A stretch of 64,000 nt of DNA. It comes from VRUE01 sp963707965. GTDB taxonomy: Bacteria > Actinomycetota > Thermoleophilia > Solirubrobacterales > 70-9. The translations under genes and the position numbers were made by a program. Under the pieces are notes generated by a model. The model searched no databases, was not told the origin of the DNA, and was given only the letters and a program-made list of their open reading frames with translations. The stretch's first letter is position 1, and every line of letters begins with the position of its first letter. The DNA lies in contig CAVPRR010000005.1 of assembly GCA_963707965.1 (NCBI GenBank), forward strand, positions 124,001-188,000. The letters are read 5' to 3'. Positions 37,624-46,799 of the stretch are shown here, in pieces.

Positions 37624-38802
37624 CAGCAGAGCCTCCACTCCGGGCAGCTTCTTCCCCTCCAACAGCTCCAACGATGCGCCTCCTCCGGTCGAGAGCCAGT
37701 CAACTTTTTCGGCAAGTCCGAACTGTTGCAGCGCGGCGACCGAATCGCCGCCGCCGACCACGGTCGTCCCCGGCGCCGTGGCGACGGCCTCGGCGACGGC
37801 GCGTGTCCCCGCCGCGAACGGCTCCAGCTCGAACGCCCCCATCGGTCCGTTCCAGAGCACGGTGCCGGCGGATCCGACCGCCGCAGCGTAGGCGGCGGCG
37901 GTCTGCGCGCCGATGTCGAGCCCCATCCAACCGTCGGGCACCTCTGTCCCATCGCTTTCGCGGCGCTCCGTGGTCGCATCGAAGCTCTCGCCCAGCACCA
38001 GGTCGACCGGCAGTACCAGCTCGCACTCGGAGGCATCCGCCTGGCGCAGCGCCTCCTCCGCCAGCTTCACGCCCTCCTCCTCGACCAGCGAGTCGCCGGT
38101 CGCGATCCCCTGCGCGCGGAAGAAGCTGAAGCACATCGCACCGCCGATCAGGATCCGGTCGGCAACCTGCAGGAAGCGATCGATCACGCCGATCTTGTCG
38201 GAGACCTTGGCGCCGCCCAGGACCACGACCAGCGGCCGCTGCGGGGATTCCACGACGCGGGTCAGCTCCGTCATCTCGCGCTCCAGCAGCAGACCGGCAT
38301 AGCCGGGGAGGCAGTGAGCGACCCCCTCCGTGCTCGCGTGCGCCCGGTGGGCGGCGCCGAAAGCATCGTTGACGTAGAGCTCGGCCAGCCCGGCCAGGGC
38401 GGCCGCAAGGCCGGGATCGTTCTCCGTCTCGCCCACCTCGAAGCGCACGTTCTCGAGCAGGAGCACGTCGCCGGCGCTCAGGCCGGCCGCCATCGTCTCC
38501 ACATCCTCGCCGACCACCGCCGGCGCCTGGTGGACGACGCATCCGGCCAACTCGGCCAGCCGCTCTCCGACCGGGCGCATCGAGAGCGCTGGATCAACCT
38601 TCCCCTTGGGCCGGCCGAGATGGGAGACCAGAATCAGAATCGCGCCGCGCTCGCGCAGCAGCTCGATCGTCGGCAGCGCGGCGCGAATCCGCGTGTCGTC
38701 GGCCACCGTGCCGCCGTCCAGCGGCACGTTGAAATCCACCCGAACCAGCACCCGCCGGCCGGCGACGTCCGCGTCGCGGACGCTCGCCTTCGAGAAGCTC
38801 AC
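37615..38802 (-). CDS. pgk: Phosphoglycerate kinase
   Basis: The 395-residue two-lobed enzyme transfers phosphate from 1,3-bisphosphoglycerate to ADP. Landmarks are RVDFNVPLDGG, LVSHLGRPKG, the hinge VVLGGAKVSDK, and the C-terminal nucleotide loop GGGDSVAAL with STGGGASLELL. I use the GTG at 38802, which follows the gap stop by 20 bp and has GAGGGG before it. Its stop codon sits in a hairpin arm. Confidence 0.95.
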   Translation of the reverse strand: MSFSKASVRDADVAGRRVLVRVDFNVPLDGGTVADDTRIRAALPTIELLRERGAILILVSHLGRPKGKVDPALSMRPVGERLAELAGCVVHQAPAVVGEDVETMAAGLSAGDVLLLENVRFEVGETENDPGLAAALAGLAELYVNDAFGAAHRAHASTEGVAHCLPGYAGLLLEREMTELTRVVESPQRPLVVVLGGAKVSDKIGVIDRFLQVADRILIGGAMCFSFFRAQGIATGDSLVEEEGVKLAEEALRQADASECELVLPVDLVLGESFDATTERRESDGTEVPDGWMGLDIGAQTAAAYAAAVGSAGTVLWNGPMGAFELEPFAAGTRAVAEAVATAPGTTVVGGGDSVAALQQFGLAEKVDWLSTGGGASLELLEGKKLPGVEALLDA

Positions 38803-38821
38803 CGCGCCCCTCGAACCCGGC

Positions 38822-39826
38822 TCAGAGGACCTTGCCAGCAAGCTCGATGCAACGGTTCGAGTAGCCCCACTCGTTGTCGTACCAGGCGACCGCCTTGATC
38901 AGCTTGCCATCGCCGATCGCCATCGTCTGACCGGCGTCGAAGATCGAGGAGTGCGGATCGCCGACGATGTCGGTGGAGACGATCTCGTCCTCGGTGTAGG
39001 AAAGGATCCCCTTCAACGGTCCCTCAGCGGCCGCCTTGACCGCGGCGTTGACCGCCTCGGCGTCAGTCGGCTGCGCGGGCATGAAGACGAGGTCGACGAC
39101 CGATCCCGTCGCCACCGGGGCCCTCATCGCGAACCCGTTCAGCTTGCCGTTCAGCTCGGGCAGGACGAGGCCGACCGCCTTGGCGGCGCCGGTCGTGGTC
39201 GGGATCAGGTTGATTGCCGCAGCCCGCGCCCGCCGCAGGTCCTTGTGCGGCATGTCCTGCAGGCGCTGATCGGCGGTGTAGGCGTGGATCGTCGTCATCA
39301 GCCCCTGCTCTATCCCGAACTCCTCGTGGAGCACCTTGGCCAGCGGCGCCAGGCAGTTGGTCGTGCACGAGGCGTTGGAGATGATGTGGTGCTTGTCGGG
39401 GTCGTAGTCGGTGTCGAAGTTGACTCCCAGCGCCACCGTGATGTCGGGCTCCTTCGCAGGGGCGGAGATGATCACCTTCCTGGCGCCAGCCTCCAGGTGC
39501 TTTGCGGCGTCGTCGCGGGCCGTGAAGAGCCCGGTCGACTCGATAACCACCTCGACGCCGAGATCGGCCCAGGGCAGCGCCGCCGGATCGCGCTCGGAGA
39601 GAACCTTGATCGTCTCGCCATCGACCGAGATCGAGCCCTCACCCGCCGTGACCTCACCCGGGAAGCGCCCCAGGATCGAGTCGTACTTGAGCAGATGTGC
39701 GAGCGTGCCGGGGTCGGTCAGGTCGTTGACAGCGACAAACTCGAGGTCGGCTCCCGCCGCGTGTGCCGCACGGTAGACGTTGCGCCCGATACGGCCAAAA
39801 CCGTTGATGCCGACCTTCAAAGCCAT
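38822..39826 (-). CDS. gap: Glyceraldehyde-3-phosphate dehydrogenase
   Basis: A 334-residue NAD-dependent enzyme. GINGFGRIGRNVYRAA is the dinucleotide fold start, SNASCTTNCLAPL holds the catalytic Cys, and TVHAYT appears as TIHAYTADQ. The residue set after strand 2 (VNDLTDPGTLAHLL) is of the glycolytic type. AGGAGG lies before the ATG. It opens the operon gap-pgk-tpiA-gpmI-tgt. Confidence 0.96.
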   Translation of the reverse strand: MALKVGINGFGRIGRNVYRAAHAAGADLEFVAVNDLTDPGTLAHLLKYDSILGRFPGEVTAGEGSISVDGETIKVLSERDPAALPWADLGVEVVIESTGLFTARDDAAKHLEAGARKVIISAPAKEPDITVALGVNFDTDYDPDKHHIISNASCTTNCLAPLAKVLHEEFGIEQGLMTTIHAYTADQRLQDMPHKDLRRARAAAINLIPTTTGAAKAVGLVLPELNGKLNGFAMRAPVATGSVVDLVFMPAQPTDAEAVNAAVKAAAEGPLKGILSYTEDEIVSTDIVGDPHSSIFDAGQTMAIGDGKLIKAVAWYDNEWGYSNRCIELAGKVL

Positions 39827-39865
39827 GAATCCAATCCTCCTAGAGTCGCGTTGTGTCGATGCAAG

Positions 39866-40225
39866 TCACTCCCCAACGGTCACCTCGATTTCGTACCCGT
39901 CCGGATCCTTCAGGAACGCCGAGTAGGACCCCGAGGCGTGCGAGCGCTGCTCGCCAGGCTCGCCGGCGCTGACCCCACCGGCCGACACGCCCGCTTCCCA
40001 GGAAGCCTTGACGGCGACGATTCCGAGCCCCGAGAAGCTGAGCAGGCCAAACCCCGGCCTGGGCGGGTGATGGGCGGATACGAAAAAGACCGGCTTGGCG
40101 ATGCCCCAGCCGATCGTCTTGTCCTGCTCGAAATGGCGTCGCCAACCGAGTGGCGCGAGCAGCGAGTCATAGAACGACGCGCTCCGCTCAAGGTCCGAGA
40201 CCTCCAAGAGGACATGGTGCAACAT
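39866..40225 (-). CDS. VOC-family (glyoxalase-fold) protein
   Basis: A 119-residue protein with the paired beta-alpha-beta modules of the vicinal oxygen chelate superfamily. It starts MLHHVLLEVSDLERSASFYD and ends AFLKDPDGYEIEVTVGE, so both metal-binding halves (His 4 region and Glu near 116) are present. The reaction is not predictable. It lies just upstream of gap on the same strand and behind a hairpin element. Confidence 0.85.
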   Translation of the reverse strand: MLHHVLLEVSDLERSASFYDSLLAPLGWRRHFEQDKTIGWGIAKPVFFVSAHHPPRPGFGLLSFSGLGIVAVKASWEAGVSAGGVSAGEPGEQRSHASGSYSAFLKDPDGYEIEVTVGE

Positions 40226-40294
40226 CAGGGACCGGGAGGCTATATGGGCGATAGGGGGCGGGGTCGGCCGGTTGGGCGCTGGTGTCTCAGGCTT

Positions 40295-40454
40295 AGCCTG
40301 GATCCACCGAAATCGGTGAGGCTCTCCGCTTCGCAGGCCGAGTCGGGGGACGATTCCCGCTCACCCAGGTAGTGGTGCTACCTGGGTGGAGGGAATCGGC
40401 TCCCGGCGAAGGGATGCGGAGCGCAGAGGCCGGCGAGATCGGTGGATCCAGGCT
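40295..40454. repeat. Stop-codon hairpin element, copy 2
   Basis: A 160-bp copy with perfect 16-bp terminal inverted repeats AGCCTGGATCCACCGA and TCGGTGGATCCAGGCT, and the shared apical stem-loop. On the + strand it is bounded on both sides by TTA; the right-hand TTA is the complement of the TAA stop of the ABC permease gene. The other two copies have TCA on both sides, so the triplet follows the target. Confidence 0.9.
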
Positions 40455-41227
40455 TAGTCGCCCCGCGGGGTCCAGCGGAAGTAGCGAACCGCGAGCAGAA
40501 GCCCCGCGACCCCCCATGCCGCGACCGCGGCCAGGTTGCCCCACTCGAGGCTCGCGCCGCCACCGGCCGGCACGTAGGCGGCGAAGAAGGCCTCGAAAAA
40601 GTGGCGGATCGGGAAGATGTCGGCAAAGTGGATGACCCCGCTGGGCAGCTGGTCGTCCGGTATGAAGACACCCGAGAGGAAGTAGAGGGGCAGCAGCAGC
40701 GCGTTGACGATCGGCGCTGCGGCGTCCTGGGAGGGAATAGCCGCCGTGAGCGCGATGCCGAGGCAGCAGAAGGCGGCGGCGCCGACGATGAGGACGGCGA
40801 CGATCTCGGGCAGCTGGCTCCAGGGGATCGCGACGCCATAGGCGAGGCGGCCGAGGGCCGCGATCAGGGCCAGCATCATCAGCGCCACCACGATCGAGTT
40901 GCCGACCCGGCCGGCGATGAACACCCAGGGCGGCATCGGCGTGCCGCGGCCCCGCTTCAGTCGCCCGTCCTCGCGGGCGATCACCAGCGACATGGCCAGC
41001 GACTGCATCGTCGCCGAGATCACCGAGAGGGTGATGATCGCCGGCACGTAGTAGACGGTCGTCTTGACGCCGCCGCGAACGTCGACGGTCTGGTCGCCGA
41101 AGACCGTCGCGAAGATCAGCAGCAGGACGACCGGGAAGGCCACCGTGAAGAAGACCGAGGCGGGATTTCGCCAGAAGGCCTTCTGGTCGAAGCGGAACTG
41201 GTGGACGACGAGCGCCAGGCCGGTCAT
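40454..41227 (-). CDS. ABC-2 type transporter permease
   Basis: A 257-residue permease with about six membrane helices and the ABC-2 family block ALLLPLYFLSGVFIPDDQLPSGV. It partners the ATPase encoded just upstream, whose stop overlaps its start by 4 bp. Such DrrAB-like pairs export drugs, lipids or polysaccharides; the substrate is unknown. A hairpin element abuts its TAA stop. Confidence 0.9.
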   Translation of the reverse strand: MTGLALVVHQFRFDQKAFWRNPASVFFTVAFPVVLLLIFATVFGDQTVDVRGGVKTTVYYVPAIITLSVISATMQSLAMSLVIAREDGRLKRGRGTPMPPWVFIAGRVGNSIVVALMMLALIAALGRLAYGVAIPWSQLPEIVAVLIVGAAAFCCLGIALTAAIPSQDAAAPIVNALLLPLYFLSGVFIPDDQLPSGVIHFADIFPIRHFFEAFFAAYVPAGGGASLEWGNLAAVAAWGVAGLLLAVRYFRWTPRGD

Positions 41228-42135
41228 CCGGCCCCCGAGGTGAGCGACAGGTAGATGTCCTCGAGGCTCGGCCTCCTCACCTCGAGGCCATCGAGGTCGA
41301 GGTCCCGCTCGATCGCCCAGCCGGTCAGGGCGTTGAGCGTGGCGACCGGGCTCGCCGTGCTCAGCGACACCGCGGGCCCGTCGCCCGCCACCGCGGCGGC
41401 GACCTCGCCCGGCAGCTCGCTCGGGGAGACGCCGTCGGGGAGGCGGAAGCTGACCGTCGCCGGACGGTTGTCGCGATCGCCGAGGTCCTCGGGGGTGCCG
41501 CGCGCGACGACCTCGCCATGCACGATGATCGCCACCCGGTCGGCGAGGCGCTGCGCCTCGTCCATGTAGTGGGTGGTGAGAAAGACCGTCTTGCCGAGGT
41601 CCCGCAGGCCGGCGATCGTCTCCCAGGCCTGGCGGCGCGCGGAGGGATCAAAGCCGGTTGTCGGCTCGTCGAGGAAGAGCAGCTCCGGGTCGCCGATCAG
41701 CGCCATGCCGACATCGAGCCGCCGCTGCTGGCCGCCGGAGAGGCTGCTGGCGCGCGCGTCAGCCTTCCCCTCCAGCCCAACCAGCCCGATTGTCTCGTCG
41801 ATCGGCCGCGGAGCGCTGTAGTAGCCGGCGTAGAGGGCGAGCGACTCGCGGACTGTCAGGTACGGGTCGAGCTTGCAGCTCTGCAGGACGATCCCGATCT
41901 GCTCGCGCCAGGCGCGGTCGGTGTGCTGCGGGTCCTCGCCCAGCACGGTGACCTCGCCCGCGTCGCGCCGGCGGTATCCCTCCATGATCTCCACAGTCGT
42001 CGTCTTGCCGGCCCCGTTGGGCCCGAGGAAGGCGAAGACCTCGCCTGCCCGGACCTCGAGGTCGATCCCCCGCACCGCCTCGACGTCGTCGTAGCTCTTG
42101 CGCAGGCCGCGAATGGAGATCACCGCATCGGACAT
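41224..42135 (-). CDS. ABC transporter ATPase (DrrA/CcmA-like)
   Basis: A 303-residue exporter ATPase. Walker A GPNGAGKTTT is at 38-47, the Q-loop in QIGIVLQSCKLDP, the signature LSGGQQRRLDVGMALIGDP, Walker B LLFLDEPTTGFDP and the switch TTHYMDEAQ. A ~75-residue C-terminal extension is typical of DrrA-type proteins. It forms an operon with the permease and follows rapZ by 12 bp. Confidence 0.92.
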   Translation of the reverse strand: MSDAVISIRGLRKSYDDVEAVRGIDLEVRAGEVFAFLGPNGAGKTTTVEIMEGYRRRDAGEVTVLGEDPQHTDRAWREQIGIVLQSCKLDPYLTVRESLALYAGYYSAPRPIDETIGLVGLEGKADARASSLSGGQQRRLDVGMALIGDPELLFLDEPTTGFDPSARRQAWETIAGLRDLGKTVFLTTHYMDEAQRLADRVAIIVHGEVVARGTPEDLGDRDNRPATVSFRLPDGVSPSELPGEVAAAVAGDGPAVSLSTASPVATLNALTGWAIERDLDLDGLEVRRPSLEDIYLSLTSGAG

Positions 42136-42147
42136 TTCCGGGGATTC

Positions 42148-43077
42148 TTACGAGTCCAGCTCGACATCGCGGTGTTTGACGCGCACGACCACGTCATCGC
42201 GCCCCACCAGAGCCCGCCGAATCCGGTCTGCGACGGTCACCGAGCGGTGCCGCCCGCCGGTGCAGCCGATCGCGATCGTCAGGTGGCTCTTGCCCTCTGC
42301 GACGTAGGCCGGGACCAGAAACTCGAGCAGCGGCAGCAGCCGGCCGTAGAACTCGCCGGCGTCCGTTCCCGACTCGACGTAGCGGCGCACCGCGCTGTCG
42401 AGGCCGGTCAGCGGCCGCAGTTCGTCGACGTAGTGGGGATTGGGCAGGAAGCGGACATCGAGGGTGAGGTCGGCATCGCGGGGCGGGCCGTTCTTGAAGC
42501 CGAAGGTGAGAAGCGTCAGCGCCAGCTTGCCGCCGCCGTCGCTGCCCAGCATCTCTTCGGCGATCCGCCGCCGGAGCTGGGCGCCGCTGAGGTCGCTGGT
42601 GTCCATGACGACATCGGCGCGAGCGCGCAGCGGCGAGAGCAGATCGCGCTCGGCGCGGATTCCGTCGACGATCCTGCCCTCCGGCGCCAGCGGATGGCGG
42701 CGTCGCGTCTCCTTGTAGCGATCGACGAGGGTCTCCTCGTCGGCCTCCAGAAACAGGAGCTTCGGCTTCAGCCCATCGGTGTCGAGGTCGTCGAGCACCT
42801 GGACCAGGTCATCGAAGTAGTCGCCGCCTCGAACGTCGGAGACGACGGCTGCCTGCTCGACGCTGCTGCCCTCGTGGCGAAACAGCTCCCCCAGGCTGCT
42901 GATCATCCGCGGCGGCAGGTTGTCCACGCAGAAGTAGCCGCCGTCCTCGAAGGCGGCGATCGCCTCCGACTTCCCCGCCCCAGAATGGCCGGTGATCACC
43001 ACCAGCGTGACCTCCCGGCCGGGGGTGTCGCCGTCGCGGCTCGTCGCCTCGGCTTCGCTCTTCTCGGTCCTCTTCAT
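42148..43077 (-). CDS. rapZ: RapZ/YvcJ-family nucleotide-binding protein
   Basis: A 309-residue P-loop protein with Walker A GHSGAGKS at 30-37, FEDGGYFCVDNLPP, DTSDLSGAQLRRRI and the C-terminal ligand-binding block AIGCTGGRHRSVTVADRI. RapZ proteins bind ATP/GTP; in E. coli the protein guides small-RNA decay, and in actinobacteria the gene sits with uvrC, as here. I prefer the ATG at 43077 (AAGGTGGA upstream) over 43101. Confidence 0.92.
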   Translation of the reverse strand: MKRTEKSEAEATSRDGDTPGREVTLVVITGHSGAGKSEAIAAFEDGGYFCVDNLPPRMISSLGELFRHEGSSVEQAAVVSDVRGGDYFDDLVQVLDDLDTDGLKPKLLFLEADEETLVDRYKETRRRHPLAPEGRIVDGIRAERDLLSPLRARADVVMDTSDLSGAQLRRRIAEEMLGSDGGGKLALTLLTFGFKNGPPRDADLTLDVRFLPNPHYVDELRPLTGLDSAVRRYVESGTDAGEFYGRLLPLLEFLVPAYVAEGKSHLTIAIGCTGGRHRSVTVADRIRRALVGRDDVVVRVKHRDVELDS

Positions 43078-43121
43078 TCCACCTTGCCAGTTCTGTCTCA
43101 TCCAGCCAGTCCTGTGCGGTG

Positions 43122-45020
43122 CTAGCCAGTCCTGTGCAGTTGCTCGTGAATCTCACGGGCCACTTTGCCAGGTAGACCGGGCACCGCCTCGATCTCCTCT
43201 CGGCTGGCCGCCATGAACCGCTCTGGCGAGCCGAAATGCTGGAGGAGAGCGCGCTTGCGCGCCGGGCCGACGCCCCTCAGCTCATCGAGCACCGAGCCGG
43301 TCATCGCCCGGTCGCGCCGACCGCGGTGGTGCTCGATCGCAAAGCGATGCGCCTCGTCGCGGACCCGCTGCAGAAGTCTCGACGCCTCGGAGTCGGCGGG
43401 CAGGTCGATCGGCGCCGAGCGGCCGGGCACATACACCTCCTCCAGCCGCTTGGCGAGGGAGATGACGGCGGAGCCGCGCTCCACGAACGGACGCAGGGCG
43501 CGCATACCCGCGGCGAGCTGGCCCTTGCCGCCGTCGATCACGACGAGAGACGGCAGCGAGGCAAAGCTCTCGTCGCGCTTGCCGTCGTGGGGGGACAGGT
43601 CGGCCTGCTCCAGGTAGCGGCCCAACCGCCGGCTCAACACCTCTTCCATGGAAGCGAAGTCATCGGACCCGTTGCTGCGCTCGCCCCGCACCGTGAACCT
43701 GCGGTAGTCGGCCTTCTTGGTCGCGCCACCCTCGAATACCACCATCGAGGCCACCGTGTGCTCGCCGCCGAGGTTCGAGATGTCGAAGCCCTCGATCCGC
43801 ACCGGCAGCTCCTCCATCTCCAGCGCCTCGCGCAGGTCGGCGAGCGAATCGACCCGCCGCTGGCGACGGTGCTCGCGCCGGAGGCGGTCCTGGTCCAGTG
43901 CGAGGCGGGCGTTGCGCTCCGCCAGCTCGCGCAGGCGGCGCTTGTCGCCCCGCTCCGCGACACGCACCTCGACCGGGGCGCCGCGCCGCTCGCTCAGCGC
44001 CGCCTCCAGCAGCTCGGCGCGCTCGCGCAACTGGGGGCCGACGACGATCGTCCGCGGCATCGCCGGCGAGGCCGAGTAGTACTGGCCGATGAACTCCTCC
44101 GCCACTTCGGACGGGTCGCGCTCGGACTGGTTGTCGAGGTAGAAGCTCTGGCGCTCGGCGAGGATGCCGTCCCGCACCTGGAAGACCTGGGCGTTCGCGT
44201 CGGTCCCGTCGGTGGCGACGCCGATCAGGTCGGCGGTCCCGACCGTTCCCCCGGCGACGCGCTGGCGCTCGAACAGCGAGCTGATCGCCGCCAGCCGATC
44301 GCGGTGCAGGGCGGCGCGCTCGAACTCGTGCGCCGCTGCGGCCTCGTTCATATTCGCCCGCTCGTCCTTCTCGACCTGGCGGTAGCGGCCGGAGAGGAAG
44401 TCGACGATCGCGTCGATGTTGCGGCGGTAGTCCTCCTGCGTGACGTAGCCGACACAGGGCGCGCCGCAGCGCTTGATGAAGTAGTCGAGGCAGGGGCTGC
44501 CGGACCGCCGGCCCGGCTCCTCCCCCTCGCAGGTCCGGAACTGGAACAGCTTGCCGAGCAGGTCGAGGGTCTCCCGGACGCGCTTGGCGCTCGAGAAGGG
44601 GCCGAAGTAGGCCCGGCCCGAGCGGTGCTTCTCGCGAGTGAAGTAGACGCGTGGGTACTCCTCGTCGAGGCTGACGCAGACGTAGGGATAGGACTTGTCG
44701 TCGCGCAGCCGGACGTTGAAGCGCGGCCGGTGGCGCTTGATGAAGCTCTGCTCCGCGAGCAGCGCCTCGGCCTCGTTCGCGGTGACGAGGACGTCGATCC
44801 GGTCCACCCGGGTGGTGAGCCGCGTCTCGCCTCCCGAGAAGTGGGACGCAACCCGTTTGCGGATCGAGCGCGCCTTGCCAACGTAGAGCAGCGCGCCCTC
44901 GCCGTCGTAGAAGAGATAGACGCCGGCCGAATCGGGCAGCTCGCGGCGCCGCTGGGCCAGGCGCTCGGCCCGGAGGGTCTCCGCATCGCCCCTGCCCTTG
45001 TCTGGGTCGCCTTTGCGCAT
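43122..45020 (-). CDS. uvrC: Excinuclease ABC subunit C
   Basis: The 632-residue nuclease makes both cuts in nucleotide-excision repair. Domains in order: GIY-YIG (GVYLFYDGEGALLYVGKA at ~33-50), a cysteine cluster (CLDYFIKRCGAPCVGYV), the UVR helix pair near 190-225, the RNase H-like domain (IEGFDISNLGGEHTVASMVVF and VVIDGGKGQL) and two C-terminal HhH motifs (LRGVGPARKRALLQHFGS, VPGLPGKVAREI). A 12-bp direct repeat ACAGGACTGGCT lies at its stop and again just before rapZ. Confidence 0.95.
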   Translation of the reverse strand: MRKGDPDKGRGDAETLRAERLAQRRRELPDSAGVYLFYDGEGALLYVGKARSIRKRVASHFSGGETRLTTRVDRIDVLVTANEAEALLAEQSFIKRHRPRFNVRLRDDKSYPYVCVSLDEEYPRVYFTREKHRSGRAYFGPFSSAKRVRETLDLLGKLFQFRTCEGEEPGRRSGSPCLDYFIKRCGAPCVGYVTQEDYRRNIDAIVDFLSGRYRQVEKDERANMNEAAAAHEFERAALHRDRLAAISSLFERQRVAGGTVGTADLIGVATDGTDANAQVFQVRDGILAERQSFYLDNQSERDPSEVAEEFIGQYYSASPAMPRTIVVGPQLRERAELLEAALSERRGAPVEVRVAERGDKRRLRELAERNARLALDQDRLRREHRRQRRVDSLADLREALEMEELPVRIEGFDISNLGGEHTVASMVVFEGGATKKADYRRFTVRGERSNGSDDFASMEEVLSRRLGRYLEQADLSPHDGKRDESFASLPSLVVIDGGKGQLAAGMRALRPFVERGSAVISLAKRLEEVYVPGRSAPIDLPADSEASRLLQRVRDEAHRFAIEHHRGRRDRAMTGSVLDELRGVGPARKRALLQHFGSPERFMAASREEIEAVPGLPGKVAREIHEQLHRTG

Positions 45021-45096
45021 CCGACCAAAGGGTAGGCTCCTGGCCACCCGGCCAAGCCAGACGCACGACACCCAGATGCACGACACGGAGAGCGAG

Positions 45097-45921
45097 ATGA
45101 CGACCGAGACCATCAGTCCCCCCGAGCTGAACACGCTGCAGATCGATGCCGACGGCGAGATCGGCACGCTCACGCTCAACCGGCCAGACGCCTTCAATGC
45201 GATGAGCCCGGAGATGATCGGCGAGCTTACGGTTGCCTTCGCCTGGTTCGCCGATCGCGCCGCACTGCGGGCGCTGATCGTCACCGGCGCCGGCAAGGCG
45301 TTCTGCTCGGGCGGCGATGTCAACTGGTTCAGGACCGGGGTCGATGACGAGTCGATCGATTTGCCCTCAGAAGTGCGGCGGGGCGCCGAGGCGCTGCACC
45401 AGGCGATCGTCGACCTGCGCCGCATTCCCTACCCGGTGATCGCCGCGATCAACGGCCCCGCGGCCGGGGCGGGCTTCTCGCTTGCCCTGGCCTGCGACAC
45501 GCGGATCGCCTCCGAGACGGCGTTCTTCGCCTGCGCGTATGGGCGGATAGGCGCCTCCCCCGACGGCGGCATGACCTACTTCCTGCCGCGCGTCGTCGGA
45601 CCGAGCCGGGCGCTGGAGATCCTCCTCGAGGACCCGAACATGAGCGCCCAGGACGCGCTTGGCGAGCGGCTTGTCACCGAGGTGGTGGCCCCGGAGGAGC
45701 TGCTGGACCGGGCGCGCGCCAAGGCCGAGAAGCTCGCGGCGAAGGCCCCCTATTACGTGAGGATGTCCAAGCTGCTCTGCGGTCAGAGCATCGAGAACAA
45801 CCTCACCGAGCACCTGCAGCTGGAGCGCCACGGGATCGCCGACAGCATGGCCACCGAGGATCTGCGTGCCGGGGTGACGGCGTTCTTCGGTGGCGAGAAG
45901 CCCGAGTTCAGGGGGCGCTGA
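45097..45921 (+). CDS. Enoyl-CoA hydratase/isomerase family protein
   Basis: A 274-residue crotonase-fold protein. It has LTLNRPDAFNAMSPEM, the oxyanion-hole blocks GAGKAFCSGGDVNWF and AINGPAAGAGFSLALACD, and FACAYGRIGASPDGGMTYFLPR. The first catalytic Glu of true hydratases (in GxE) is replaced in the AGAGFSLALACD stretch, while the later Asp of SPDGG is kept as in isomerase-type members, so the reaction is uncertain. The start at 45097 has GGAG 6 nt upstream. Confidence 0.85.
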   Translation: MTTETISPPELNTLQIDADGEIGTLTLNRPDAFNAMSPEMIGELTVAFAWFADRAALRALIVTGAGKAFCSGGDVNWFRTGVDDESIDLPSEVRRGAEALHQAIVDLRRIPYPVIAAINGPAAGAGFSLALACDTRIASETAFFACAYGRIGASPDGGMTYFLPRVVGPSRALEILLEDPNMSAQDALGERLVTEVVAPEELLDRARAKAEKLAAKAPYYVRMSKLLCGQSIENNLTEHLQLERHGIADSMATEDLRAGVTAFFGGEKPEFRGR

Positions 45922-45991
45922 ACCGATGTTTGGCGCGGGTCGTATCCGAGTACAGTTTCCCTGAGCCACCCTCCTCAGAAAGGACCCCCCG

Positions 45992-46429
45992 ATGAAGAAG
46001 CTCGCCGCCACATCCGCTGCCGTCCTGGCAGCAGCCGCACTCGTCGCCTGCGGAGGCGGCGATGAGACGACCAGCTCCGAGACGGGTGGCGAAGCCACGA
46101 GCGGGGCTGCCACCGGCGGAGGTGGTGGTGGCGAGAAGGCCGGGGCGACGGTGAAGTTCGAGGCTGACCCGAATGGCGAACTCGCCTTCACGAGCGACCA
46201 GGTCTCGACGAGCGCCGGTGAAGTGACGATCGACTTCAACAACCCCCAGTCGCTCCCACACGACGTGGCGATCGAAGACTCCAGCGGCGAAACGGTGGCC
46301 CAGACCGACGTGATCAGCGACGACTCGGCAACGGCCACCGCCGACCTGAAGCCGGGCACCTACACCTTCTACTGCACGGTCCCCGGCCACCGCGACGCCG
46401 GTATGGAAGGCACCCTGACGGTCAAATAG
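45992..46429 (+). CDS. Cupredoxin-domain lipoprotein
   Basis: A 145-residue protein with a lipoprotein signal (ALVACGGGD; lipidated Cys near 20), a Gly/Ser/Thr linker and one blue-copper domain. The type 1 copper ligands are visible as His in LPHDVAIE and the C-H-M set in YCTVPGHRDAGMEGTLTV. It is most like plastocyanin/azurin-type electron carriers anchored outside the cell. AGAAAGGA precedes the ATG. The gene stands alone. Confidence 0.9.
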   Translation: MKKLAATSAAVLAAAALVACGGGDETTSSETGGEATSGAATGGGGGGEKAGATVKFEADPNGELAFTSDQVSTSAGEVTIDFNNPQSLPHDVAIEDSSGETVAQTDVISDDSATATADLKPGTYTFYCTVPGHRDAGMEGTLTVK

Positions 46430-46517
46430 CGAGCCCTGCCGGCCGAGCTCCGCCAGCGCGACGGCATCAGGCCCGGGACGGCCGGGGTGTTGAGTTCGGG
46501 TGCAAGGAAGGCCATCT

Positions 46518-46787
46518 GGAGGCCTGATGTGGGTTATCCACGCACGCGGATGACGTCGCATGCCGGCACTGGATCGCCACCCGCGGTCTCGCGGGTAGTT
46601 TCAACCCCCCCGTCGCTTCTCGGGGTGCATTCTCCATCCGCGCTCCAGCGTGAGGCGGGCGGGGATTGCCACTCAGAATGCCCACTCGGATGCGACGGGG
46701 GGGTTTCAACTACCCGCTTCGCCCGCGTGCGGCGCCCAGCTTGGCCTGCGACGCCCCCGCGCACACGCCTAACCCACATCAGGCCTC
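46518..46787. mobile_element. Non-autonomous palindromic insertion (MITE-like)
   Basis: A ~270-bp sequence has perfect 18-bp terminal inverted repeats (GAGGCCTGATGTGGGTTA at 46519-46536 and its complement at 46770-46787). Imperfect inverted symmetry continues inward for about 100 bp per arm. It splits a leader sequence that is present uninterrupted at 47535-47575, so the empty site is known: GGCCATCT/AGGCTTC. Target duplication is short (1-3 bp; the exact length is ambiguous). No coding capacity is credible. Confidence 0.85.
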
Positions 46788-46799
46788 TAGGCTTCAGCC

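Noticed and set aside
37567..40372. Long + strand open frames opposite pgk and gap
   Set aside because: They are antisense shadows of conserved glycolytic genes with no start signals.
46518..46787. A CRISPR-like repeat because GTTTCAAC occurs twice
   Set aside because: There are only two occurrences inside a single large inverted repeat, with no regular spacers and no cas genes.
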